Assembly: GCA_934526125.1 (NCBI GenBank)
Contig: CAKSZU010000100.1
Coordinates: 1-5,645, forward strand
Source: an uncultured Faecalibacterium sp.
Lineage (GTDB): Bacteria > Bacillota > Clostridia > Oscillospirales > Ruminococcaceae
DNA: 5,645 nucleotides
Direction of reading: 5' to 3'
Position 1 is the first letter of the stretch. Each line of letters starts with the position of its first letter. Positions 1 through 5,613 of the stretch are shown here, piece by piece. Below the pieces are notes generated by a model that ran no database searches, had not been told where the DNA came from, and saw only the letters and a list, made by a program, of their open reading frames with translations. The translations under genes were made by a program, and so were the position numbers.

Positions 1-240
1 CACGAAAAGACCCACCTGCCCGTCATCGTGGACCCCAGCCACGCCACCGGCAAGGCAAACCTCGTGGAGCCCATGATGATCGCCGCCGTGGCCGCCGGTG
101 CCGACGGTCTGGAGGTGGAGGTCCACTATGATCCCCGCCACGCCTGGAGCGACGGTGCCCAGTGCCTGACCCCGGATGCCTTTGCACAGGCCATGGCCAA
201 GTGCCGTCAGGTGGCATGGGCCATCGGGCGGGATATGTAA
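1..240 (+). CDS. aroF: 3-deoxy-7-phosphoheptulonate (DAHP) synthase, C-terminal 79 residues (5' end outside window)
   Basis: This is the C-terminal end of a type I DAHP synthase, which condenses phosphoenolpyruvate and erythrose 4-phosphate in the first step of the shikimate pathway in the cytoplasm. The frame is open from base 1 to a TAA at 238-240. The VDPSHATGK motif at fragment residues 10-18 and [10 protein letters not shown] at 36-45 match the last two strands of the TIM barrel in the AroF/AroG-beta (Bacillus/Thermotoga-like) family. From family knowledge, His14, Glu40 and Asp51 correspond to three of the four metal ligands. Their spacing of 26 and 11 residues agrees with the Thermotoga enzyme as I remember it. 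The protein ends about where the barrel ends, so no C-terminal chorismate mutase is fused. An N-terminal regulatory domain cannot be judged because that part is missing. The stop lies 5 nt before aroA, consistent with one operon. KDO-8-phosphate synthase is the related alternative, but the motif and neighbours favour DAHP synthase. Confidence 0.9.
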   Translation, partial: HEKTHLPVIVDPSHATGKANLVEPMMIAAVAAGADGLEVEVHYDPRHAWSDGAQCLTPDAFAQAMAKCRQVAWAIGRDM

Positions 241-245
241 CGCCT

Positions 246-1520
246 ATGCTGGTAACGATACACGCTTCCCGCCGGATCGACGGGACCATCACCGCGCCCC
301 CCAGCAAGAGCATGGCGCACCGGGCCGTACTCTGCGGGGCGCTGGCGCAGGGGACTTCCCACATCGGCAATCTGGCCTTCAGCAAGGATATCTCGGCCAC
401 CCTCGGGGCGGCAGACCAGCTCTGCGCCCGCGTCACTGCCGGGGACCGGGATGCCGTGGTGGAGGGCCTGGGCGGCTTCCGGCCGGTCAGCGCCCCGGTG
501 GACTGCTGCGAGAGCGGCAGCACCCTGCGGTTCCTCATCCCGCTGGCCAGCCTCACCGGGCAGGCGGTCACCTTCACCGGCCGGGGAAGGCTCATGGAGC
601 GGCCCCAGTCGGTGTATCAGACCCTTTACCGGCAGCAGGGCCTCCGGTTCGAGCAAAGCCCGGCGGGCCTCACCGTGGAGGGAAAACTCTCCGCCGGGGA
701 CTACGAGCTGGCGGGCAACGTGTCCAGCCAGTTCATCAGCGGGCTGCTGTTCGCCCTGCCCCTGCTGGAAGGCGGCAGCACCCTGCATCTCATCCCGCCG
801 GTGGAGAGCCGCAGCTATATCGATATGACCCGCGCGGTGCAGAAAGCTTTCGGCGTTTCCAGCCGGTGGCTGGACGGCACCACGCTGGAGATCCCCGGCG
901 GGCAGAGCTATCACCCCTGCGATTACACCGTGGAGGGCGATTACAGTCAGGCGGCGTTCCCGGCGGTGCTGGGGGCCGTCTGCGGCGGGGTCACCATTGC
1001 CGGTCTGCCGGAGCAGACCCTGCAGGGCGATGCCGTCATTCTGGAGATCCTGCGCCGGTGCGGGGCACGCTTTGCCCGCACGGCGGAGGGCGTCGTGTTC
1101 GAGCCTGCCCCGCTCCACGGGGTGGAGATCGACCTTGCCGATTGCCCGGACCTTGGCCCCGTGCTGATGGTGCTGGGCCTGCTGTGCGAGGGCACCACGG
1201 TCATCCGGAACGCCGAGCGGCTCCGCATCAAGGAGAGCGACCGCATTGAGGCCATGGAGACCGAGCTGCGGGCCTGCGGCGGACTGCTGGAGAGCGAGGG
1301 CGGTACCATCACGATCCACGGCTGCCGGGAGCGGCTCCATGCCCCGGCAGGGCCGCTCTCCGGCCACAACGACCATCGGGTGGTCATGAGCCTGTCCGTG
1401 CTGGCGCTGGCCGCCGGGCTGGAACTGCCCATTGCGGGCGCGGAAGCGGTGGAAAAGAGCTGGCCGGATTTTCTGGAGGCCATCCGGCCTCTGGGTGCGG
1501 AGGTGCAATATGTTGGATAA
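246..1520 (+). CDS. aroA: 3-phosphoshikimate 1-carboxyvinyltransferase (EPSP synthase), complete, 424 residues
   Basis: The enzyme transfers the enolpyruvyl group of phosphoenolpyruvate to shikimate 3-phosphate, the step before chorismate synthase. The length is normal for the family. Visible motifs, with proposed E. coli equivalents, are Lys21-Ser22 and Arg26 in the N-terminal SKSMAHR block (K22, S23, R27), ESGSTLR at 89-95 (the GNAGTAMR loop), Arg115 in GRLMERP (R124), Ser160-Ser161-Gln162 (S169-S170-Q171), Asp302 (D313), Lys329-Glu330 with Arg333 in RIKESDR (E341, R344), Asp376-His377-Arg378 (R386) and Lys404 (K411). All catalytic positions are present. The PEP-site loop differs from the E. 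coli type, with Ser in place of Thr97 and Phe in place of Pro101. The reading frame is open further upstream to an ATG at 162, but those extra residues lie over the end of aroF and look nothing like the family. ATG 246 gives the expected N-terminus. Its Shine-Dalgarno is weak (GGGCGGGA, about 12 nt away), so translation probably relies on coupling to aroF, 5 nt upstream. Confidence 0.95.
   Translation: MLVTIHASRRIDGTITAPPSKSMAHRAVLCGALAQGTSHIGNLAFSKDISATLGAADQLCARVTAGDRDAVVEGLGGFRPVSAPVDCCESGSTLRFLIPLASLTGQAVTFTGRGRLMERPQSVYQTLYRQQGLRFEQSPAGLTVEGKLSAGDYELAGNVSSQFISGLLFALPLLEGGSTLHLIPPVESRSYIDMTRAVQKAFGVSSRWLDGTTLEIPGGQSYHPCDYTVEGDYSQAAFPAVLGAVCGGVTIAGLPEQTLQGDAVILEILRRCGARFARTAEGVVFEPAPLHGVEIDLADCPDLGPVLMVLGLLCEGTTVIRNAERLRIKESDRIEAMETELRACGGLLESEGGTITIHGCRERLHAPAGPLSGHNDHRVVMSLSVLALAAGLELPIAGAEAVEKSWPDFLEAIRPLGAEVQYVG
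1499..1505 (+). promoter_or_regulatory. Ribosome binding site of tyrA, inside the end of aroA
   Basis: GGAGGTG lies 4 nt before the ATG at 1510 (6 nt if only the GGAGG core is counted). It sits within the last codons of aroA and fixes the tyrA start at 1510. In-frame start codons further upstream, such as ATG 1432, are deep inside aroA and have no comparable site. Confidence 0.8.
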
Positions 1521-2373
1521 ATCGAAACGGTATCTGATCGTGGGCCTGGGACTTCTGGGCGGAAAGTATGCCATGGAGCTGACGAAGGCCGGGTTCCATG
1601 TGGACGGCATCAACCGCAGCGAAGGACATCTGCAGTATGCCCTCGACCACGGCTACATCGCCAGCGGCAAGACCCATGATTTTGAGGATCTGGTCGCTCA
1701 GGCCGACTACATCATCTTCGGCCTTTACCCCACGGCCTTTCTGGAATGGTTCCGGACCTACGGCAGCCTGCTGAAAGAGGGCTGCATCTTCACCGATGTC
1801 TCCGGCGTCAAGACCGGGCTGGTGGAGCCCATCCAGGCCCTGTGCCCGGAGGGCGTGGAGTTCATTGCCAGCCACCCCATGGCCGGCCGGGAGACTTCCA
1901 GCGTGGAACACGCCGCCGAGGTGAACTTTGCCCCGGCCAACTTCATCGTGACCCCCACCGAGAAAAACACCCCGGAGGCCATCCAGTGGGCCAGGGACCT
2001 GGCCCAGGTGCTGGGCTTCAAACACATCTGCACCCTGACGGTGCAGGAACACGATAAGATGATCGGCTATGTCAGCCAGCTGTGCCATGCCATCGCCGTC
2101 AGCCTGATGTGCGCCAACGACAATACCTCGCTGTGCGAGTACACCGGAGATTCCTTCCGTGACCTGACCCGCATTGCACGCATCAACGATAAGATGTGGG
2201 CGGAGCTGTTCCTCTGGAACAAGGAAAACCTCATCTCCGAGATCGACCAGTTCGATGCCGCCCTGACCGAGATGCGCAACGCCCTTGTGGCCGATGACCG
2301 CGAAAAGCTGGAACAGATGTTCCGCCTGTCCACCCAGCGCCGCGCCGCTTTTGACAAGAAGCTTCCGGAGTGA
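1510..2373 (+). CDS. tyrA: Prephenate dehydrogenase, single-domain, 287 residues
   Basis: The enzyme oxidatively decarboxylates prephenate to 4-hydroxyphenylpyruvate, the precursor of tyrosine, using NAD(P)+. The N-terminal Rossmann fold shows the dinucleotide loop GLGLLG at residues 12-17. The TDVSGVK block (95-101, with Ser98), SHPMAG (121-126, with His122), HDKMIGYVSQLCH (181-193) and GDSFRDLTRIA (213-223, with Arg217) are the substrate and catalytic motifs of the TyrA family. The all-helical dimerisation half runs from about residue 180 to the end. The protein stops there, so it lacks the C-terminal ACT domain found in the longer Bacillus-type enzyme and has no fused chorismate mutase. 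The start codon overlaps the end of aroA by 11 nt and has its own strong Shine-Dalgarno, which points to translational coupling. Arogenate dehydrogenase activity cannot be excluded from sequence alone. Confidence 0.93.
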   Translation: MLDKSKRYLIVGLGLLGGKYAMELTKAGFHVDGINRSEGHLQYALDHGYIASGKTHDFEDLVAQADYIIFGLYPTAFLEWFRTYGSLLKEGCIFTDVSGVKTGLVEPIQALCPEGVEFIASHPMAGRETSSVEHAAEVNFAPANFIVTPTEKNTPEAIQWARDLAQVLGFKHICTLTVQEHDKMIGYVSQLCHAIAVSLMCANDNTSLCEYTGDSFRDLTRIARINDKMWAELFLWNKENLISEIDQFDAALTEMRNALVADDREKLEQMFRLSTQRRAAFDKKLPE

Positions 2374-2406
2374 CGGAACCCGCAGACCGCCTGACACGAT
2401 GAAAAT

Positions 2407-2412
2407 GAGGTG
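2407..2412 (+). promoter_or_regulatory. Ribosome binding site of the WYL regulator
   Basis: GAGGTG lies 6 nt before ATG 2419. It favours that ATG over the in-frame GTG at 2410, which would lie inside this site and have no good Shine-Dalgarno of its own. Confidence 0.75.
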
Positions 2413-2418
2413 TATGGA

Positions 2419-3381
2419 ATGCCTAAACAGGAAGGCCAGAAATCCAAGCTGCTGGCGCTTTTGCGCATCTTTGAGCAGCAGACCGACGAAAACCACCTGC
2501 TGAATGTGCCGCAGCTGGTCGAACAGCTGGAAGCACAGGGCATCCGCTGCGAACGCAAGAGCGTATACAGCGACATCGAAGCGCTGGGGAACCTGGGCTA
2601 CGACATCAAGCTGCAGCGGGGCCGCGGCGGCGGGTATTTCCTGGCCAGCCGCACCTTTGACCTGGCCGAGCTGAAGCTGCTGGTGGACGCCGTGCAGTCC
2701 AGCCGTGTGGTGTCCGGCACCACCAGCCGCCGCCTGATCCGCAAGCTGGAAAAGCTCTGCTCCAACTACGAGGGCAGCCAGCTGCAGCGTCAGGTCTACG
2801 TGGAGGGCCGCCCTAAAACCGACAGCAAGAGCCTGCTGTACAGCATCGATGCCCTGCACGAGGCCATCAACAACGGAAAAATGGTGGAGTTCCTTTACAG
2901 AAAAGCCGAGAGCCGCGAGAAAGAGAAAAGGACCGTCAGCCCGTGGCAGCTGGCCTGGGAGAACGGGTGCTACTACCTCATTGCCTTTGCCGATGAAAAG
3001 GGCATCCGCCATTACCGGGTGGACAGGATGAGCGGGGTCCGGGTGCTGGAAAAGCCCCGCCTGGGGCTGGAGCAGTTCCGGGACTTTGACCTGCCGGCCT
3101 ATCTGCGCAAGCACTTCAACATGTACGGCGGGCCGGAACACCGGGTCACCCTGCGCTGCACCGCCGACCTCAAGGGTGCCATGCGGGAGCGCTTCGGCGA
3201 CTCGCCGGTCTTTCTGCCGGAGCCGGAGGGCGGCTTCCATTTTGATGTGCCTATCTGTGTCAGCGATCAGTTCTACGGCTGGGTCTGCGGCTTCGGCGGC
3301 AAGGCGGAGATCACCGCCCCCGCCGAGGTGCGGCAGGGCCTCCATGACCTGACCAGCCGGATCGCGCAGGCGAACCAGTAA
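2419..3381 (+). CDS. HTH/WYL-domain transcriptional regulator (YafY-like), 320 residues
   Basis: This is a DNA-binding protein of the DeoR/HTH_11-plus-WYL type. Residues 6-62 form a winged helix-turn-helix, with the recognition helix around ERKSVYSDIEALGNLGY (45-61) and the wing in RGRGGGYFL (67-75). Residues about 140-212 form the WYL domain. The signature tripeptide reads Tyr-Tyr-Leu (185-187), and the conserved HYRVDRM follows (198-204). Residues about 238-317 match the C-terminal WCX extension, seen for example in VTLRC and FYGWVCGFG. WYL domains bind small ligands or nucleic acid and control the HTH; the ligand here is unknown. The gene follows tyrA after 45 nt with no visible promoter and precedes a terminator, so it is probably the last gene of the aromatic operon. 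An autoregulator of this operon is a reasonable inference. WYL proteins also regulate DNA repair, phage defence and CRISPR genes, but none of those are nearby. Confidence 0.88.
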   Translation: MPKQEGQKSKLLALLRIFEQQTDENHLLNVPQLVEQLEAQGIRCERKSVYSDIEALGNLGYDIKLQRGRGGGYFLASRTFDLAELKLLVDAVQSSRVVSGTTSRRLIRKLEKLCSNYEGSQLQRQVYVEGRPKTDSKSLLYSIDALHEAINNGKMVEFLYRKAESREKEKRTVSPWQLAWENGCYYLIAFADEKGIRHYRVDRMSGVRVLEKPRLGLEQFRDFDLPAYLRKHFNMYGGPEHRVTLRCTADLKGAMRERFGDSPVFLPEPEGGFHFDVPICVSDQFYGWVCGFGGKAEITAPAEVRQGLHDLTSRIAQANQ

Positions 3382-3404
3382 GAATTGAAAGGATCCTCAA
3401 ACAG

Positions 3405-3432
3405 AAAAGGGGCTGCCGCGGCAGCCTCTTTT
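3405..3432. terminator. Bidirectional Rho-independent terminator between convergent genes
   Basis: GGCTGC (3411-3416) pairs with GCAGCC (3421-3426) around a CGCG loop. On the plus strand the stem is preceded by AAAAGG (3405-3410) and followed by TCTTTTT (3427-3433). Because both an A-tract and a T-tract flank the stem, the same hairpin gives a U-tract transcript from either strand. It lies 24 nt after the WYL regulator stop and 13 nt beyond the stop of the opposing AAA+ gene. Confidence 0.88.
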
Positions 3433-3444
3433 TGCGTGTATGGT

Positions 3445-5490
3445 TCAGAGTTCCGGTTCCGGAAGCTCCAGATCCTCGGGCAGGATCAGGTCCAGCAGGC
3501 CGTCCGGGTCGGAGACGAGGCGGCGGCTCTGGCGGAAGATGGCCTTTTCCAGCGTGTTGCGGGCCAGACGGCCGTTGCCTGCCGTCCGGGCATCCGCGGC
3601 CTGCCAGCGGGCGTAGTAGTCCCGCAGGGGCCCGGTGCAGCCGTCGTCGAGGCGGTAGCCCTTGTTTTTGGCCAGGATCCGGGTGATCTGCAGAAGCTCG
3701 TCGGCGGTGTAGTCCGGGAACTCGATCTTGTTGGGGAAGCGGCTGGCAAGGCCGCTGTTGGCGGTGAGGAAGGCGGCCATCTCCCGGCTGTAACCGGCCA
3801 GAATGACCACCAGCTCGTCCCGGTGATCCTCCATGCCCTTGACAAGGGTGTCGATGGCTTCCAGCCCGAAGCTGTCCTGCTCGCCCCGGTAGAGGCTGTA
3901 GGCTTCGTCGATGAAGAGGACGCCGCCCAGTGCGCTTTCGATGACATGGGTGGTCAGGGGGGCAGTGTGGCCGCTGTAGCGGCCCACCAGATCGGCACGG
4001 GTCACCTCCACCAGCTGACCGCCCTTCAGGGCACCGATGGCTTTCAGATACCGTGCCACCAGCCGGGCAATGGTGGTCTTGCCGGTGCCGGGGTTCCCGG
4101 TGAAGATCATGTGCATGGAAAGGCTGCCGGTGCGGAGCCCGGCGGCGGCACGTCGCTGCTGGACCTGAAGGTTGTCCGCCAGCCCGAACACATACTCCTT
4201 GACCGGGGCAAGGCCCACCAGCTCGTCGATCTCGGCCCGGATGCTGTCCAGCGCGCCGGTGTAGGCGGCGGGCAGCAGGTCAGCCAGCGGGGCCTTCGGC
4301 CCGTCGTTGAGCCGGAAGAAAAGGCCCTCCGGCGCAGCGGTGAGGGTCACGGTGCCGGTGAGTTTTTCCTCGGTGCGCAGGCAGTATTCGCTCAGGGCCT
4401 TAAAAATACGGTCACAGCAGGCAGAGAGCCCGGCGGCCCCCTTCTGCGGGGTGCACTGGGCGGAGACATAGTCCCGCACATCGGCTCCGGCCGAAAGGGT
4501 CAGCCCCAGACGGAGACGGACTTTCTGGGCCAGAGCGTTCAGCTGCTGGGCGGCCAGCGCGGCGAGGTTCTCGCGGGTATAGGGGGCAGTCTGGCAGACA
4601 TCTCCCAGCGCCGACACCATGGGGGCACCGAATTTGTCGGCCAGTGCGTCCAGACCGCCGGTGGAGAAAAAGACCAGATACTTGCCGCAGGGGTCGATGC
4701 GGCTGACGGCACCGGGGGCCAGCGCCGTACCGGCGTCCACAAGGATGCCCTCCTTGTTGAGCAGATACCGGCTGGACAGGGGGGCGCTGCCCCGGACGGC
4801 CAGATCCGACAGGGTCTTCAGGAAGCTGGGGCAGCAGCTCTCGTAATGCTCAAAGGCGAGGATCTCCCCCGGCGCGTGGAGCGCGGCATAGAGGTCCTGC
4901 AGGAACAGCTTTTCGGTGTCGGGGTTGGAATAGAGGGACAGATCCAGCGTGGTGATCCGGTCGCTCTGCAGCAGACCGCGCACCGCCATGCAGCGGGCGG
5001 TCTCTTCCAGCGCAAAGTGGCGGCCGGTGCCGGGCCCACCGGTGATCAGCAGCACGTTCCGGGCCGCCGGTGCCTCGGTACCCTGCACAAAGGGTCGGCG
5101 CATGGCCCGCACCACACTGTCCACGAAGGCGTCCTGCCCGAGAACAGTCTTTTTTACCTCGGCGGCAAGGCCCTCGAAGCTGCCCGGATGCTCTGACCCG
5201 GCATCGGCGGTGCCTTTGGCCAGCAGACCGTCCGCTTCCATGTCCCGCAGCATCCGGCGGCTGTTCTCCAGCGTTTCGGCGGCAGAGGTGTCCTGTGCCC
5301 GGAGCTGGGAGGACTGTTTCTTCAGCAGCTCGTCCAGCCGCTTCTGCTGTTCCAGCAGGGCTGCATTCAGGTCCGGCAGGGCGCTGCCGCCTGCCTTTGC
5401 ACCGGGCTCCGCCGCCGGGGCGGACCGGAACTTCCCCCCGGGACCGAACACGCCGTTCATCAGGTTTTCCCAATCGTCGGTGTATGCCAT
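3445..5490 (-). CDS. Two-module AAA+ protein: degenerate ClpB-D2-like module fused to an intact CbxX/CfxQ (SpoVK-like) ATPase, 681 residues
   Basis: The N-terminus (1-105) has a short conserved-looking start (MAYTDDWENLMNGVFGPGG), an Ala/Gly/Pro-rich linker, and a probable coiled coil at about 43-86. Residues 112-395 follow the order of the second ATPase domain of ClpB: VLGQDAFVDSVVRAMRR (116-132), nucleotide loop (151-158), DLSLY (183-187), Walker B position (209-218), sensor 1 strand (271-277), small domain and final strand GLFFRL (389-394). In this module the Walker A Lys-Thr is Arg157-His158 and the Walker B Asp-Glu is Glu214-His215. The arginine-finger and sensor 2 arginines are absent, and the GYVG pore-loop segment is missing. 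Residues about 425-660 are a canonical CbxX/CfxQ domain: GNPGTGKT (465-472), LFIDEAY (525-531), ILAGY (563-567), SRFP finger (583-586) and GNGRLARN (638-645). No signal peptide or membrane segment is visible, so it is probably a cytoplasmic remodelling ATPase. Its target is unknown. A "stage V sporulation protein K" name would rest only on the C-terminal domain. The start at 5490 is chosen for its GGAGGG site; the frame is open 28 codons further upstream, but that extension crosses the promoter. Confidence 0.9.
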   Translation of the reverse strand: MAYTDDWENLMNGVFGPGGKFRSAPAAEPGAKAGGSALPDLNAALLEQQKRLDELLKKQSSQLRAQDTSAAETLENSRRMLRDMEADGLLAKGTADAGSEHPGSFEGLAAEVKKTVLGQDAFVDSVVRAMRRPFVQGTEAPAARNVLLITGGPGTGRHFALEETARCMAVRGLLQSDRITTLDLSLYSNPDTEKLFLQDLYAALHAPGEILAFEHYESCCPSFLKTLSDLAVRGSAPLSSRYLLNKEGILVDAGTALAPGAVSRIDPCGKYLVFFSTGGLDALADKFGAPMVSALGDVCQTAPYTRENLAALAAQQLNALAQKVRLRLGLTLSAGADVRDYVSAQCTPQKGAAGLSACCDRIFKALSEYCLRTEEKLTGTVTLTAAPEGLFFRLNDGPKAPLADLLPAAYTGALDSIRAEIDELVGLAPVKEYVFGLADNLQVQQRRAAAGLRTGSLSMHMIFTGNPGTGKTTIARLVARYLKAIGALKGGQLVEVTRADLVGRYSGHTAPLTTHVIESALGGVLFIDEAYSLYRGEQDSFGLEAIDTLVKGMEDHRDELVVILAGYSREMAAFLTANSGLASRFPNKIEFPDYTADELLQITRILAKNKGYRLDDGCTGPLRDYYARWQAADARTAGNGRLARNTLEKAIFRQSRRLVSDPDGLLDLILPEDLELPEPEL

Positions 5491-5498
5491 AAAAGGTT

Positions 5499-5504
5499 CC
5501 CTCC
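5499..5504 (-). promoter_or_regulatory. Ribosome binding site of the AAA+ gene
   Basis: On the minus strand GGAGGG lies 8 nt before the ATG at 5490-5488. This decides the start against the longer open frame. Confidence 0.8.
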
Positions 5505-5517
5505 ATGCTGCTTTTTT

Positions 5518-5533
5518 CTCCAGTATAGTGGAG
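5518..5533. repeat. Inverted repeat over the -10 box of the AAA+ promoter (candidate operator)
   Basis: CTCCA (5518-5522) and TGGAG (5529-5533) are perfect inverted arms around GTATAG. The repeat covers the -10 hexamer of the minus-strand promoter. It could be an operator; a 5-bp arm can also occur by chance. Confidence 0.4.
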
Positions 5534-5550
5534 TCTGATACGTTTTGCAA
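5522..5550 (-). promoter_or_regulatory. Sigma-A-type promoter for the AAA+ gene
   Basis: Read on the minus strand, TTGCAA (5550-5545) is followed by a 17-nt spacer and TATACT (5527-5522). This is a 4/6 match to the -35 consensus and a 5/6 match to the -10 consensus at optimal spacing. The predicted start would be near 5515, giving a leader of about 25 nt that contains the GGAGGG site. Confidence 0.7.
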
Positions 5551-5558
5551 GGAAAGGG

Positions 5559-5587
5559 TTGAAATAAAGAACAAAGTTCGTTACACT
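5559..5587 (+). promoter_or_regulatory. Sigma-A-type promoter for the divergent gene at 5614
   Basis: TTGAAA (5559-5564) is followed by a 17-nt spacer and TACACT (5582-5587). This is a 5/6 match at -35 and 4/6 at -10. The predicted start near 5594 would give a leader of about 20 nt before ATG 5614. The -35 box is 8 bp from the -35 box of the opposing promoter. Confidence 0.6.
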
Positions 5588-5600
5588 ATTGTCAAACGAA
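5577..5600. repeat. Inverted repeat around the -10 and start region of the plus-strand promoter (candidate operator)
   Basis: TTCGTT (5577-5582) and AACGAA (5595-5600) are perfect 6-bp inverted arms, 12 nt apart. They flank the -10 box and the predicted transcription start of the rightward promoter. Centre-to-centre arm spacing is 18 bp, somewhat more than one helical turn. The layout is compatible with a dimeric repressor site, but no known family consensus is recognised. Confidence 0.3.
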
Positions 5601-5613
5601 AGGATGAATTGCC

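Noticed and set aside
162..245. N-terminal extension of aroA to ATG 162
   Set aside because: The extra 28 residues overlap the end of aroF in another frame and do not resemble EPSP synthases. ATG 246 yields the normal N-terminus.
207..1613. A 468-codon open frame on the minus strand opposite aroA
   Set aside because: Antisense to a complete EPSP synthase with all catalytic residues; no recognisable motif or ribosome binding site.
1384..3345. A 653-codon open frame on the minus strand opposite tyrA and the WYL regulator
   Set aside because: It is in codon register opposite both genes, which here are in the same frame. It stays open because the sense genes avoid TTA, CTA and TCA codons, as expected with GC-rich codon use. 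Its translation shows no family motif, and tyrA and the regulator are clearly real.
3385..5196. A 603-codon open frame on the plus strand opposite the AAA+ gene
   Set aside because: It is an antisense shadow in exact codon register with the AAA+ gene, for the same codon-use reason. It also runs through the terminator hairpin and has a low-complexity Gly/Gln/Val-rich translation.
5491..5574. N-terminal extension of the AAA+ protein to a start at 5574
   Set aside because: It would cross the predicted -10 box, the inverted repeat and the GGAGGG ribosome site that sits 8 nt before ATG 5490.
5569..5579. GAAC-AAA-GTTC as a possible LexA (SOS) box
   Set aside because: Gram-positive LexA sites have four bases between GAAC and GTTC; here there are three, and the outer C/G are not both present. 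It may be chance in an AT-rich spacer.
5567..5595. A second minus-strand promoter using the perfect TTGACA at 5595-5590
   Set aside because: At 17-nt spacing the -10 position reads GTTCTT, a poor match, while the TTGCAA/TATACT pair closer to the gene is much better.
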